Counted from the first letter of the stretch, positions 29,224-38,592 are shown. The stretch: DNA of 64,000 bases from Idiomarina abyssalis (GCF_900116625.1 NZ_FPBE01000001.1:496001-560000), one strand, 5' to 3'. Notes: generated from the letters alone by a model not told the origin. Numbers and translations are program-made.

Positions 29224-30186
29224 ATGACTTATTCAAAAATTGTTGGTACCGGGCATTATCTTCCGGAACAACGACTGACTAACGAAGAACTCTCGAAACG
29301 CGTTGATACCTCCGATGAATGGATAACCGAACGTACGGGTATCAAGGAACGACGTATTGCGGGAGCTAACGAAACGGCCGCAACAATTGGGTTTGAAGCC
29401 GCTAAAGAAGCCTTAGCTGCGGCTCAACTGAATCCACAAGATGTGGATATGATAGTGGTTGCGACCACTTCTGCAGAACACGCATTTCCAAGTGCTGCAT
29501 GTGAAATTCAGCGTATGCTGGGTATTACATCCATTCCCGCGTTTGATGTCGGAGCCGCATGCTCCGGTTTTATTTATGCACTTTCTGTTGCCGATCAATT
29601 TATTAAAAGTGGTCAACATCGCCGTATACTGGTGATAGGAGCCGACGTTCTTGCCCGGTTGTGTGATCCCGATGATCGCAACACTCTGGTACTTTTTGGT
29701 GACGGGGCCGGTGCTGTCATACTTGAACAAAGTGACTCCCCCGGTATTCTCTCAACTCACTTGTACAGCGCCGGTGAATACAGCCACTTATTAGGTGCGA
29801 AACAAGCCCCCAGAGGTACTGAAGGTAGTGCAGAAAGCGCCTGGATGTATATGAAAGGTAACGAGGTTTTTAAAGTTGCCGTTGCTAAGTTGAGCAGTTT
29901 GGTTACCGATACTCTGGCAGAGAATAGATTACAAGCGCAGGACCTGGACTGGCTAATACCTCACCAGGCAAATTTGCGTATCATTAAAGCAACAGCAAAG
30001 AAATTACATATGCCGATGGAGCGAGTGGTTATTACTTTGGATAAAACCGGTAATACTTCTGCGGCATCGGTGCCAATAGCACTTGACTGGGCGGTCAAAG
30101 ACGGACGTATAAAACGCGGCCAAAAATTATTGTTAGAGGCCTTTGGTGGCGGTTTCGCCTGGGGCTCTGCGCTGGTTCAATATTAA
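29224..30186 (+). CDS. fabH: 3-oxoacyl-ACP synthase III (FabH)
   Basis: FabH condenses acetyl-CoA with malonyl-ACP to start fatty acid synthesis. From the ATG at 29224 the product has 320 residues (E. coli 317), with the catalytic cysteine C113 in [11 protein letters not shown], the histidine in PHQANLRI and the asparagine in GNTSAASVP. The frame stays open for 36 more codons upstream inside plsX, but [15 protein letters not shown] is the natural FabH start. It is followed by fabD, fabG and acpP. Confidence 0.97.
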   Translation: MTYSKIVGTGHYLPEQRLTNEELSKRVDTSDEWITERTGIKERRIAGANETAATIGFEAAKEALAAAQLNPQDVDMIVVATTSAEHAFPSAACEIQRMLGITSIPAFDVGAACSGFIYALSVADQFIKSGQHRRILVIGADVLARLCDPDDRNTLVLFGDGAGAVILEQSDSPGILSTHLYSAGEYSHLLGAKQAPRGTEGSAESAWMYMKGNEVFKVAVAKLSSLVTDTLAENRLQAQDLDWLIPHQANLRIIKATAKKLHMPMERVVITLDKTGNTSAASVPIALDWAVKDGRIKRGQKLLLEAFGGGFAWGSALVQY

Positions 30187-30196
30187 GAGGGTAATT

Positions 30197-31117
30197 ATGA
30201 CTAAAACGGCATTGTTATTTCCGGGACAAGGGTCACAAAGCGTTGGAATGTTAGGCGATTTATCGAACGACTTAGCCTTAATTAAAGAAACATTTTCTGA
30301 AGCAAGTTCAGTTTTAGATTACGATCTATGGGAACTGGTTCAACAGGGGCCGGAGAAGAAACTTAATGATACCCAGCGCACACAGCCAGCTTTACTGACC
30401 GCTAGCGTTGCTTTATACCGTGTCGCTAAAGAAAAAGGCCTTGCCGATGTGAGCGTTATGGCGGGGCACAGCCTAGGTGAATATTCAGCACTTGTTTGCG
30501 CGGGAGCTCTTGGTTTTTCTGATGCGGTTAAATTAGTCGCTTTACGCGGTCAATTTATGCAACAAGCCGTTGCTGAAGGTGAAGGCGCTATGGCTGCAGT
30601 AATTGGCCTGGAAGACGCTGACATTGAGAAGATTTGCCTGGAGCAAGCGGCAGGACAGGTGGTCACTCCGGTGAACTATAACTCACCGGGTCAGGTTGTT
30701 ATAGCAGGGCACGCAGAAGCAGTAGCCCGAGCTGCAGAGGCTTTAAAAGAAGCCGGTGCGAAGCGTGTATTACCATTACCTGTCAGCGTTCCGTCGCATT
30801 GTGCTTTAATGCAGCCGGCAGCCAGTCAATTGGGTGAAGCGTTAAAGTCGGTGAAGCTACAGCAACCACATACAGCGGTTATTAATAATGTAGATGTCGC
30901 TGTAGCCGATAGCGAAGACGCCATTAAAGATGCATTGGTACGTCAGCTATATTGTCCGGTGCGCTGGACAGAAACTGTGGAACAGATTGCCCAAATGGGT
31001 GTCGAAACAGCTTATGAGGTTGGTCCGGGCAAAGTACTTACCGGTCTGAATAAGCGTATTACGAAGTCTTTTGGTTGTAGCGCACTGAATACGTTAGACT
31101 CTTTAAACTCACTTTAA
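30197..31117 (+). CDS. fabD: Malonyl-CoA:ACP transacylase (FabD)
   Basis: FabD loads malonyl groups from malonyl-CoA onto acyl carrier protein. The 306-residue product from the ATG at 30197 has the nucleophile S92 in GHSLGEYSAL and the histidine in VPSHCALM. The ORF is open into the end of fabH, but AGAGGG just before this ATG and the standard start TKTALLFPGQGSQS decide it. It is the third gene of the fab cluster. Confidence 0.97.
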   Translation: MTKTALLFPGQGSQSVGMLGDLSNDLALIKETFSEASSVLDYDLWELVQQGPEKKLNDTQRTQPALLTASVALYRVAKEKGLADVSVMAGHSLGEYSALVCAGALGFSDAVKLVALRGQFMQQAVAEGEGAMAAVIGLEDADIEKICLEQAAGQVVTPVNYNSPGQVVIAGHAEAVARAAEALKEAGAKRVLPLPVSVPSHCALMQPAASQLGEALKSVKLQQPHTAVINNVDVAVADSEDAIKDALVRQLYCPVRWTETVEQIAQMGVETAYEVGPGKVLTGLNKRITKSFGCSALNTLDSLNSL

Positions 31118-31133
31118 TTAATAGGTTATTAAC

Positions 31134-31871
31134 GTGCAAAACTTTGAAAATAAAGTCGCATTGATTACCGGCGCAAGCCGCGGAATAGGAAAGGCCATAG
31201 CAGAAAATCTAGCCAGTCAGGGCGCCAAAGTTATTGGTACTGCAACATCCGATAAAGGTGCAGCCGCAATTTCAGAATACCTGGGGTCTAATGGTGAAGG
31301 TTTAGCGCTGGACGTTACTGACGCGGAAAGCTTGCAGCAGACCATAAAAGATATTGAAAAGAAGTACGGTTCTATTGATATTCTGGTTAATAATGCGGGT
31401 ATTACTCGTGATAATTTAATGATGAGAATGAAAGATGACGAGTGGGATGCCGTACTAAACACCAATTTGTCAGCGGTATTTAAGGTTTGTAAAGCGGTGG
31501 TGCGTGGTATGATGAAACGCCGTAATGGGCGTATTATCAACATCAGTTCAGTTGTTGGTACAACCGGAAACCCCGGACAGGTAAACTACTGTGCAGCTAA
31601 AGCTGGCTTGGTTGGTTTTAGCAAAGCTATGGCGAAAGAAGTTGCTGCACGTGGCATCACGGTAAATTGTGTGGCGCCAGGTTTTATTGATACTGACATG
31701 ACCAAGTCGCTGAATGATGAACAAAAACAAGCTATTTTTGATAATATTCCGGCAGCGCGCTTAGGCGAGCCAAGGGAAATTGCTGCTGCGGTAGCATTTT
31801 TAGCATCGGAAGGTGCAGCTTATATCACTGGTGAGACCATTCACGTTAATGGTGGTATGGCTATGGTTTAA
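31134..31871 (+). CDS. fabG: 3-oxoacyl-ACP reductase (FabG)
   Basis: FabG reduces beta-ketoacyl-ACP with NADPH in each elongation cycle. The 245-residue short-chain dehydrogenase has the cofactor motif TGASRGIG at 12-19 and the catalytic S139, Y152 and K156. It starts with GTG at 31134, preceded by AGG, 16 bases after fabD. The stop codon lies within an inverted repeat. Confidence 0.97.
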   Translation: MQNFENKVALITGASRGIGKAIAENLASQGAKVIGTATSDKGAAAISEYLGSNGEGLALDVTDAESLQQTIKDIEKKYGSIDILVNNAGITRDNLMMRMKDDEWDAVLNTNLSAVFKVCKAVVRGMMKRRNGRIINISSVVGTTGNPGQVNYCAAKAGLVGFSKAMAKEVAARGITVNCVAPGFIDTDMTKSLNDEQKQAIFDNIPAARLGEPREIAAAVAFLASEGAAYITGETIHVNGGMAMV

Positions 31872-31895
31872 GAGGTTAGCGGTACGACCTCTTAA
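31868..31895 (+). terminator. Inverted repeat at the fabG stop, upstream of acpP
   Basis: TTAAGAGGT (31868-31876) and ACCTCTTAA (31887-31895) form a perfect nine-base stem with a ten-base loop, with the fabG TAA in the left arm. A T-run is only reached after about ten further bases, so it is at best a partial terminator. It may separate acpP, usually much more strongly expressed, from the upstream fab mRNA. Confidence 0.4.
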
Positions 31896-31988
31896 CTTTA
31901 TGCTATTTTTTACTTTATTAATGGGGCTGGTTTCACTACACTACAGCCAATTTTCACTCTCGCGATGACTATTTGAGGGATTTTATAA

Positions 31989-32228
31989 ATGAGTACTATT
32001 GAAGAACGCGTAAAGAAAATCATTGTTGAACAGTTAGGTGTTAAAGAAGAAGAAGTTAAGCCTGAAGCGTCATTTGAAAATGACTTAGGTGCCGACTCTT
32101 TAGATACTGTTGAACTGGTAATGGCTTTGGAAGAAGAATTTGAAACTGAAATTCCAGACGAAGAAGCTGAAAAAATTAAAACAGTTCAGTCAGCAATCGA
32201 TTACGTAAATAATCATTCTAACGACTAA
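31989..32228 (+). CDS. acpP: Acyl carrier protein
   Basis: The 79-residue acidic protein carries growing fatty acyl chains on phosphopantetheine attached to S37 in the motif [10 protein letters not shown]. It is the partner of FabD, FabG and FabH encoded just upstream, and of BioC and PlsX also in this window. GAGGGA precedes the ATG. A strong terminator follows 20 bases after the stop. Confidence 0.99.
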   Translation: MSTIEERVKKIIVEQLGVKEEEVKPEASFENDLGADSLDTVELVMALEEEFETEIPDEEAEKIKTVQSAIDYVNNHSND

Positions 32229-32248
32229 TTTGTCGTTGAACGTGATAT

Positions 32249-32279
32249 AAAAGGCGGAGCCACTGGTTCCGCCTTTTTT
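32249..32279 (+). terminator. Intrinsic terminator after acpP
   Basis: AAAAGGCGGAGCC and GGTTCCGCC followed by six Ts form a nine-pair G+C-rich stem (one G-U) with a three-base loop. It ends only three bases before the pabC start codon, so pabC transcription from acpP must depend on read-through. Confidence 0.9.
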
Positions 32280-32282
32280 GTT

Positions 32283-33068
32283 ATGACTATACGTAAAATA
32301 CTACTTAATAATGTGCCTTATCACTGCTCAGAGCTCGACAGAGGTCTGCAATTTGGTGATGGCCACTTCACCACCATGCGCATTGTTAATGGTGTTCCTC
32401 TCTTTATTGAACGGCATCTTGAAAGACTTTCAAATACGAACCAACGTCTCTTTATAAACCATTCGAGTTTCGACTCTTTGGCTGAGCGCATAAAAGTTGC
32501 ATGCTCAGGAGTAGAGAAGGGTGTTTGTAAAGTTATAGTTACCCGGGGTAACGGTGGCAGAGGCTACCGCTTTTCTGATGATTGTATTGCTAACGAATAC
32601 ATTCAGGTAAGTGACGCTCCGCCGACAACCGGCACTGTTCATATGGGAGTTGCGACATTAAGGTTAGCTCAGCAACCCGAGTTAGCTGGCTTGAAAACGT
32701 TGAATCGGCTGGAGCAAGTATTATTAACGAGAGAGTGTAGCGCTTCCCGTTATGATGATTTGCTGGTTTGTGACTCAAGCGGATATATTGTAGAGGCGAT
32801 ACAAGGCAATGTGTTCTGGTTTAAAGAGGGCCAGTGGTTCACACCTGAGCTCAGCGCTGCTGGTATCAACGGTATTATTCGACAACTCATTATTGATGAA
32901 AAGTTATTAGCACCTTTAAACATTGGTTGTTACCCATTAAATGAACTTGCCGGAGCTGAAAAAATAATCGTTACCAATAGCGTTAGAGGCGCTGTCGCCG
33001 TCACTCAGTTTAATGATAAAGTAGTGGCCAATGATGAATTACCCTCAGTATTAGAACAGCTTATATGA
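32283..33068 (+). CDS. pabC: Aminodeoxychorismate lyase (PabC)
   Basis: PabC releases pyruvate from 4-amino-4-deoxychorismate to give p-aminobenzoate for folate. The 261-residue fold-type IV PLP enzyme has QFGDGHFTTMR near the N-terminus and the PLP lysine K138 before LNRLEQVL. The ATG lies three bases beyond the acpP terminator and has no Shine-Dalgarno; no other start fits. It overlaps mltG by ATGA and is followed by tmk and holB, the same order as E. coli. Confidence 0.95.
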   Translation: MTIRKILLNNVPYHCSELDRGLQFGDGHFTTMRIVNGVPLFIERHLERLSNTNQRLFINHSSFDSLAERIKVACSGVEKGVCKVIVTRGNGGRGYRFSDDCIANEYIQVSDAPPTTGTVHMGVATLRLAQQPELAGLKTLNRLEQVLLTRECSASRYDDLLVCDSSGYIVEAIQGNVFWFKEGQWFTPELSAAGINGIIRQLIIDEKLLAPLNIGCYPLNELAGAEKIIVTNSVRGAVAVTQFNDKVVANDELPSVLEQLI

Positions 33069-34072
33069 AAAAAATACGTTTTACTTTTTTGTTCGTTATT
33101 GCCGCGTTAGCTATTTCAGCTGTTCTTGTTTTTGTTTCCGGGCGTTGGTATTTATCGCAGCCTATTCAAGGTGAGTCTGCAACTCCTTTGTTGCTCGACT
33201 TCAGAGGCGGAGAAAGTGCCAGAACGGTAACTGCCAAAGTAACTGAACACTTCCAGGGTGGGCATCCGCTAGTCAGTTATCGTATTAGTCAGGTTTTCGC
33301 AGATATTGATCACCTGCAGGCAGGACTGTATGAAATACACGGACAGCAAAGCTGGTTTGATATTTGGAAAATGCTTAGCCAGGGCAGAGAAAAGACATTT
33401 ACCGTCACTCTGGTAGAAGGCTTAACTTTTAATCAGTGGTTGGCTCAATTAAAAGAGCAGCCTTATTTGGTCAGTAAATCTTCTGATCTAAATGATTCAG
33501 AACTCAAACAAACCTTAGGTATTAAAGAGCCCGCTATTGAGGGTGTACTGTTGCCCGAAACCTACAGCTACAGAGCGTACACCACAGACATTTCAATATT
33601 AAAACAAGCTTACCTTTCTATGCAGACTGTATTATCAGAAGCCTGGGAGCAGCGGTCAGACAGGTGTCCTGTAGGCTCACCGTACGAATTACTAATATTG
33701 GCCTCAATTATTGAAAAAGAAACGGGACTGGCTGACGAACGTCCTATGGTTGCAAGTGTTTTTGCTAACCGTCTGGAAATTGGTATGCGGTTACAATCTG
33801 ATCCCACGACAATTTATGGTATTGAAGATTTTGACGGTAATCTGACGCGAGCTCACTTGCGCGAGAAAACCGCTTATAATACCTATCGAATTAACGGGTT
33901 GCCGCCAACACCAATTGCGATGCCGGGAAAAGCATCCATTGAAGCCGCGGCTAACCCGGTGCGATCACCTTACTATTATTTTGTGGCGGATAAGTCGGGT
34001 GGACATGTTTTCTCAAAAACACTGGAAGAACACCAGCAGGCTGTTCGCCGTTATCAACTGAATCAAGAGTAA
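33065..34072 (+). CDS. mltG: Endolytic murein transglycosylase MltG
   Basis: MltG (YceG) is an inner-membrane lytic transglycosylase that cuts nascent glycan strands and sets their length. The 335-residue product has one N-terminal membrane segment (about 5-25), a LysM-like domain, and the YceG catalytic region with IIEKETG at 215-221, where the catalytic glutamate lies. The C-terminal [14 protein letters not shown] block is conserved. It overlaps pabC by four bases and is two bases before tmk. Confidence 0.96.
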   Translation: MKKIRFTFLFVIAALAISAVLVFVSGRWYLSQPIQGESATPLLLDFRGGESARTVTAKVTEHFQGGHPLVSYRISQVFADIDHLQAGLYEIHGQQSWFDIWKMLSQGREKTFTVTLVEGLTFNQWLAQLKEQPYLVSKSSDLNDSELKQTLGIKEPAIEGVLLPETYSYRAYTTDISILKQAYLSMQTVLSEAWEQRSDRCPVGSPYELLILASIIEKETGLADERPMVASVFANRLEIGMRLQSDPTTIYGIEDFDGNLTRAHLREKTAYNTYRINGLPPTPIAMPGKASIEAAANPVRSPYYYFVADKSGGHVFSKTLEEHQQAVRRYQLNQE

Positions 34073-34074
34073 TT

Positions 34075-34692
34075 ATGTCAGGAAAATTTATTGTTATTGA
34101 AGGACTTGAAGGTGCCGGTAAGAGCTCAGCAATTGCAAGCGTAGTTACTCATCTACAGGCGAAAGGTGTTCGACCGGAAACCGTACGAGAACCGGGCGGT
34201 ACCCCGCTGGCAGAGTCACTGCGGGAACTGGTAAAAAAGAAATGGGACGAGAAAGTCAGTTCAACAACCGAGCTGCTATTAATGTACGCAAGCAGAGTTC
34301 AGTTGGTTGATAATGTTATTAAGCCGGCTCTATTAAAAAACCGCTGGGTTATCGGTGATAGGCATGATTTATCCTCACGTGCCTATCAGGGGGGCGGTCG
34401 TCAGCTTGGTGATGAATTATTAGAAAAAGTACGCGAAATAACTCTGGGAAGTTTTAAACCTGACTTAACCCTATTATTGGATGTTGACGAGAAAAAAGGT
34501 CTTGAGCGCGCCCGTGAGCGAGGAGACCTGGATCGTATAGAAGAAGAAGATCTGGCGTTTTTCCAGCGTACAAGACAAGCCTATTTGAATATAGCAGCAA
34601 AAGACCCGACAATTATCGTCATTGATGCTAACCAGCCGATGCTGGATGTACATCAGGCCATACTGCAAGCAATTGAGGAGTATTTGTTTTAA
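34075..34692 (+). CDS. tmk: Thymidylate kinase
   Basis: Tmk phosphorylates dTMP to dTDP. The 205-residue product has the P-loop GLEGAGKS at 10-17, the REPGGTP motif and a [13 protein letters not shown] segment. Its stop shares a base with the holB start, so tmk and holB are translationally linked, as in E. coli. Confidence 0.97.
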   Translation: MSGKFIVIEGLEGAGKSSAIASVVTHLQAKGVRPETVREPGGTPLAESLRELVKKKWDEKVSSTTELLLMYASRVQLVDNVIKPALLKNRWVIGDRHDLSSRAYQGGGRQLGDELLEKVREITLGSFKPDLTLLLDVDEKKGLERARERGDLDRIEEEDLAFFQRTRQAYLNIAAKDPTIIVIDANQPMLDVHQAILQAIEEYLF

Positions 34693-35552
34693 TGGCGTTT
34701 CCATGGCTGCGGGAACCTTGGTTAAGACTCGTTGCGAGTGCCGATTCAGGTCGGCTTGCTCACGCTTATTATTTGCAACATAACGTTGAGGCTGGTTCAA
34801 CCGAATTTATTGAACGATTAAATCAGTTCTTGTTGTGCAAACAACCCGGCAAAAGTGCGTGCGGGCAATGTAAGTCATGCTTGCTTTATCAGTCGGGAAA
34901 CCATCCGGATACCTGGACTATCGACGGCGCCGAAGTCAACCGAATTGGTGTCGATAGTGTTCGTGAACTGCAGCAAAATGTTATGCAGACAGCTAACCAG
35001 AGCGGTTTAAAAGTTGCTGTGATACTGCAGGCAGAAAAAATGACGGAACAGGCCGGCAATGCCTTATTGAAGGTTCTGGAAGAGCCACCGGCGGACACTC
35101 ACTGGCTAGTATCAACAAAAGATGCGGAACGCTTATTACCAACCCTGAGAAGTCGTATGCAATGGATCAGCATTGCTTATCCAGCTTCAGTGCAAAGCGA
35201 CGAACAGACGGTTTCTGCGAAAACTCTTCTGGACAGTCTTCGCGGTAATAAAGAGTTTCCTGTAATAAAAGATAAAGAAGCAGCTTTAAACTGGCTGGAT
35301 ATATCAGAAAACCTGGTACTAGATTGGCTGCTGATTCACCAAAAGGCGGCTGTTTCGCGTTTGCGATATCAGCAATTAGCGGACGAGCTTCAACAGTTGA
35401 GCGGTTTTGATTGGGTGAATATTGCACAGCTCAGTGAATGGGTAGCAGAATGCAGACAGCTACGTCAGAAGTTTCAGGGCTCCACTGGCATTAATTTACC
35501 GTTATTATTAGGTTTTGCCTGGAGTCGCTGGTCAAATACTCTCTCGGGTTAG
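34692..35552 (+). CDS. holB: DNA polymerase III subunit delta-prime
   Basis: HolB is part of the clamp loader of the replicative polymerase. The 286-residue product has the zinc module with C49, C57, C60 and C63, the conserved NALLKVLEEPP segment and the sensor-like LRSRM. It has no P-loop, as expected for delta-prime. The stop is followed by a hairpin before the next gene. Confidence 0.93.
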   Translation: MAFPWLREPWLRLVASADSGRLAHAYYLQHNVEAGSTEFIERLNQFLLCKQPGKSACGQCKSCLLYQSGNHPDTWTIDGAEVNRIGVDSVRELQQNVMQTANQSGLKVAVILQAEKMTEQAGNALLKVLEEPPADTHWLVSTKDAERLLPTLRSRMQWISIAYPASVQSDEQTVSAKTLLDSLRGNKEFPVIKDKEAALNWLDISENLVLDWLLIHQKAAVSRLRYQQLADELQQLSGFDWVNIAQLSEWVAECRQLRQKFQGSTGINLPLLLGFAWSRWSNTLSG

Positions 35553-35553
35553 G

Positions 35554-35578
35554 GGCTCCTTAAAAAGGAGAGCCTTTT
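35554..35578 (+). promoter_or_regulatory. Hairpin that hides the ribosome site of the next gene
   Basis: GGCTCCTT (35554-35561) pairs with AAGGA and GCC (35565-35574) around a three-base loop, with a two-base bulge, and a short TTTT follows. The right arm contains AAGGAG, the only Shine-Dalgarno for the TTG start at 35577. The element could be a weak terminator after holB or a translational lock. Confidence 0.45.
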
Positions 35579-35936
35579 GTCTAGTTTTCAATTACATATA
35601 AACTCAGCGAGGGAACTTGCTGAGCGCATTATTCCCGAACTTTCTCCTTTGACTCTAATGATACAAACCGGTGCACAGCTTTCAGAAGAAGCTGCTCTGG
35701 GAGAGAGCGTCACTCTGGAGCTTAGGTATCCTGAACTCGGCCCTAAACCAGTTGATCTATCAGGAAGCATTGCTTTGTGCTTTGAAATTAAGGCGGCTAA
35801 AGACTGGGTTGCCGTTACCCTTGGCTCGGAGCAACAAGCTCGAATTCATCAGATCAATTACCTATGCCGCCATCACAGAAACGACTATGGTAAACTCTTT
35901 GAGCAATTAATTACGGATTTCTGTCACTCACATTAA
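35577..35936 (+). CDS. Possible divergent PilZ-like protein between holB and tatD
   Basis: The 119-residue protein has no motif I recognise with certainty. It starts with TTG, supported by AAGGAG six bases upstream. In many gammaproteobacteria this position, between holB and tatD, holds pilZ, and the central part (ALGESVTLELRYPELGPKP, then a short beta segment and DWVAVTLG) is similar in layout to a PilZ beta barrel. The usual cyclic-di-GMP residues (RxxxR and DxSxxG) are absent, as they are in the type IV pilus PilZ itself. The assignment rests mostly on position. The gene is 18 bases from tatD. Confidence 0.6.
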   Translation: MSSFQLHINSARELAERIIPELSPLTLMIQTGAQLSEEAALGESVTLELRYPELGPKPVDLSGSIALCFEIKAAKDWVAVTLGSEQQARIHQINYLCRHHRNDYGKLFEQLITDFCHSH

Positions 35937-35954
35937 CGATAAGTGGAGCTATTT

Positions 35955-36743
35955 ATGTTCGTCGACTCGCATTGCCATCTGGATAAAATTAATCCTGAAA
36001 AGGCGGGCGCTGATCTAACGCAAATTGTGGAAATGGCAAGAGCCAATAAGGTCGAACACATGCTGTGTGTGTGCGTTACACTTGAAGACTTTCCGGCTAT
36101 GCAGCAAGCCGTTGCAGGTTTTAACGATGTTTCCATTTCTTGTGGGGTGCATCCTTTATACGTTAAGGACAGCCAGACACCTATCGTAGAGTTGGGTACC
36201 AAGTTACGTCAGCTGGCTTCGGCAAATAATGTGGTTGCTATAGGCGAAACGGGTCTGGATTATTTTTATCACCCAGAGTCTAAAGCATTACAACGAGAAA
36301 ACTTCGAGCAGCATATTGAAATTGCCAAGGATATTAATAAGCCTTTAATTATTCATACGCGTGACGCTCAGGATGACACCCTCTCGTTATTAAAAAATGG
36401 CCATGCAGATAAATCCGGCGGTGTTTTGCACTGCTTTACTGAGTCTCTGGATATGGCTAAAAAAGCTATCGATGATCTTGATTTCTATATTTCTATTTCG
36501 GGAATCGCTTCATTTCGAAACGCAGAGCAATTGCGTGCAACTATCAAAGCATTACCGCTTGAAAAGCTGCTCATTGAAACCGACAGTCCCTGGTTAGCTC
36601 CAGTGCCCCATCGAGGTAAAGAGAACCAGCCAGCCTACGTTGTCGACGTTGCTAAATGCGTTGCTGATGTTAAGGGAATTACTTTGGAAGAGGTTGCTAA
36701 AACGACAACGGCTAACTATTACAAGCTGTTTAATAACGCTTAA
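35955..36743 (+). CDS. ycfH: TatD-family metal-dependent hydrolase YcfH
   Basis: The 262-residue TIM-barrel protein belongs to the TatD nucleases and phosphohydrolases. Metal ligands are visible as H6 and H8 (DSHCHLD), GETGLDYFY, HTRDA, HCFTE and ETDSPWLAP. It matches E. coli YcfH, also located after holB, including PVPHRGKENQPA. A GTG twelve bases upstream is in frame, but AGTGGAG is best placed for the ATG at 35955. The cellular substrate is uncertain; some family members act on D-aminoacyl-tRNA or DNA. Confidence 0.93.
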   Translation: MFVDSHCHLDKINPEKAGADLTQIVEMARANKVEHMLCVCVTLEDFPAMQQAVAGFNDVSISCGVHPLYVKDSQTPIVELGTKLRQLASANNVVAIGETGLDYFYHPESKALQRENFEQHIEIAKDINKPLIIHTRDAQDDTLSLLKNGHADKSGGVLHCFTESLDMAKKAIDDLDFYISISGIASFRNAEQLRATIKALPLEKLLIETDSPWLAPVPHRGKENQPAYVVDVAKCVADVKGITLEEVAKTTTANYYKLFNNA

Positions 36744-36829
36744 TTAGCTGTGCATAACCTGTGTTTTACTTACCTAAAATCAATTAAAAACAGTGAGATA
36801 AGCTAAAGCAAAAAAAAGTGCAAAAATAT

Positions 36830-36857
36830 TAGACATCTCTTTAATATTGTCTACACT
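36830..36857 (+). promoter_or_regulatory. Predicted promoter in the tatD-prpD gap
   Basis: TAGACA (36830-36835, five of six) and TACACT (36852-36857, four of six) are 16 bases apart, with an A+T-rich upstream tract. The predicted start is near 36864 and no coding gene begins until 37101. Confidence 0.4.
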
Positions 36858-36863
36858 GAAATT

Positions 36864-36983
36864 TACCGAACAAATTTTAGGCGAACTATTTTACAATTTA
36901 TTATTCATGAGTTAGCGCACGGCTCAACCCTTGAGCCATTCCCCTATACCCGGAACAATTTGGATTGGTTCCGGGTTTTTTTT
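36864..36983 (+). ncRNA. Candidate intergenic small RNA
   Basis: The 357-base gap 36744-37100 contains no credible coding frame. From the predicted promoter a transcript of about 120 nucleotides would run through an A+U-rich 5' part, then a perfect seven-base hairpin GGCTCAA / TTGAGCC (36921-36937), then a strong terminator hairpin (36948-36956 with 36968-36976) and eight Ts (36976-36983). Own promoter, unstructured 5' region and a terminal hairpin with a long U-tail is the layout of Hfq-type sRNAs. It could instead be the long 3' end of tatD mRNA or an attenuator for prpD. I do not recognise it as a known RNA. Confidence 0.4.
36948..36983 (+). terminator. Strong intrinsic terminator in the tatD-prpD gap
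   Basis: ACCCGGAAC pairs with GTTCCGGGT around an eleven-base loop and is followed directly by eight Ts. It lies about 205 bases after the tatD stop and 118 bases before prpD, and probably ends either tatD read-through or the candidate small RNA. Confidence 0.88.
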
Positions 36984-37100
36984 ATTCATTATTTGGCGAA
37001 AAGCCTAATAGGTAGCGATCAAAAAAAGCGTTGTTTTGGTACAAATAGTTACATGAGCTAACAATATTTGTCATTGAACTTTAGAGTTAAGGAGTCAGCG

Positions 37101-38585
37101 ATGAGTGCGACAGTAGAAAGTAACGAACGTCCAGATTACGACAAGGTTATTGAGGATATCGCAGACTATGTTACGGGTTATGAAGTTAAAAGCGACGAAG
37201 CTTGGGATACCGCCCGCAACTGCCTGATGGATACCCTGGGTTGCGGTTTGTTGGCACTGCGATTTCCGGAGTGTAGTAAACACCTGGGGCCTTTAGTAGA
37301 AGGTACAAGTGTTCCAAATGGCTCCCGAGTGCCGGGAACTCAGTTTCGTATGGATCCTGTCAAGGCGGCCTGGGATATTGGCTGCATTATACGTTGGCTT
37401 GATTTCAATGACACCTGGTTAGCTGCCGAGTGGGGACACCCATCCGATAACTTAGGCGGAATACTGGCAACAGCAGATTATATTTCTCAAAACCGCGTCT
37501 CTAAAGGTGAAAAGCCGTTAACAATGAAAACGGTTTTGGAAGCTATGATTAAAGCCCACGAAATTCAGGGTAATCTGGCGATAGAAAACAGTTTTAACCG
37601 TGTGGGTCTTGATCATGTCGTTCTGGTTAAGGTGGCTTCAACGGCCGTTGTTACTTGGTTAATGGGCGGAACTAAGGAACAAATTATGGCAGCGCTCTCC
37701 CAGGCATGGGTTGATGGCCAGTCTTTAAGAACCTATCGTCATGCTCCCAATGCCGGTTCTCGTAAGTCGTGGGCAGCAGGGGACGCCACTTCAAGAGCGG
37801 TGCGTTTAGCCGATATGACGATGCGTGGCGAAATGGGTATTCCGGGGGCCCTGACGGCTCCACAATGGGGATTCTATGATGTGCTCTTCAATAAAACGAA
37901 TAAAGATCAGAAACTAAAACCTAAAGATGACTGGCAGTTTAAGTTCCAACGGGATTATGGCAGTTATGTGATGGAAAATATTTTGTTTAAGTTGTCATTC
38001 CCGGCAGAGTTTCATGCGCAGACAGCCTGTGAAGCGGCGGTTACATTACACCCGGAAGTTAAAGACAGAATTGATGAAATAGAGAAGATTGAAATTACTA
38101 CCCACGAGTCCGCTATTCGAATTATCTCCAAACAGGGCAAACTTGCTAACCCTGCCGACAGAGATCATTGTTTACAGTATATGGCAGCCGTTCCCCTAAT
38201 ATTTGGCGAACTGAATGCTGATCACTATGAAAACAGTTTTCATGAAAATCATCCGGTAATTGACACTATCCGGGAAAAAATTCAGGTGATTGAAGACAAC
38301 CAGTACAGTAAGGACTATCACGACCCGAAAAAGCGCTCGATAGCTAATGCACTACAAGTATTTTTTAAAGACGGTAGTCATACCGACAAGGTTGTGGTGG
38401 AGTACCCAATTGGCCATAGACGCCGCAGAGAAGAGGGCGTTCCTGTACTTGAAAACAAGTTTAAGGCAAATTTAGCGACACGGTTTCCCGAACACAGGGT
38501 GAGTTCAATTTTTGAACATTGCCGTCAACAGTCATCATTTGAACAGATACCTGTTAATGAGTTCATGGATATGTTCACTATTTAA
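37101..38585 (+). CDS. prpD: 2-methylcitrate dehydratase PrpD
   Basis: PrpD dehydrates 2-methylcitrate in the methylcitrate cycle of propionate breakdown. The 494-residue product is very like E. coli PrpD over its whole length, with [37 protein letters not shown] and [11 protein letters not shown]. The ATG at 37101 has AAGGAG eight bases upstream; the open frame starts earlier without a ribosome site. No prpB or prpC is adjacent, so the gene is separated from the rest of the pathway in this genome or belongs to a partial set. Propionyl-CoA from valine, isoleucine and odd-chain fatty acids is the likely input. Confidence 0.93.
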   Translation: MSATVESNERPDYDKVIEDIADYVTGYEVKSDEAWDTARNCLMDTLGCGLLALRFPECSKHLGPLVEGTSVPNGSRVPGTQFRMDPVKAAWDIGCIIRWLDFNDTWLAAEWGHPSDNLGGILATADYISQNRVSKGEKPLTMKTVLEAMIKAHEIQGNLAIENSFNRVGLDHVVLVKVASTAVVTWLMGGTKEQIMAALSQAWVDGQSLRTYRHAPNAGSRKSWAAGDATSRAVRLADMTMRGEMGIPGALTAPQWGFYDVLFNKTNKDQKLKPKDDWQFKFQRDYGSYVMENILFKLSFPAEFHAQTACEAAVTLHPEVKDRIDEIEKIEITTHESAIRIISKQGKLANPADRDHCLQYMAAVPLIFGELNADHYENSFHENHPVIDTIREKIQVIEDNQYSKDYHDPKKRSIANALQVFFKDGSHTDKVVVEYPIGHRRRREEGVPVLENKFKANLATRFPEHRVSSIFEHCRQQSSFEQIPVNEFMDMFTI

Positions 38586-38592
38586 TGGGTGC

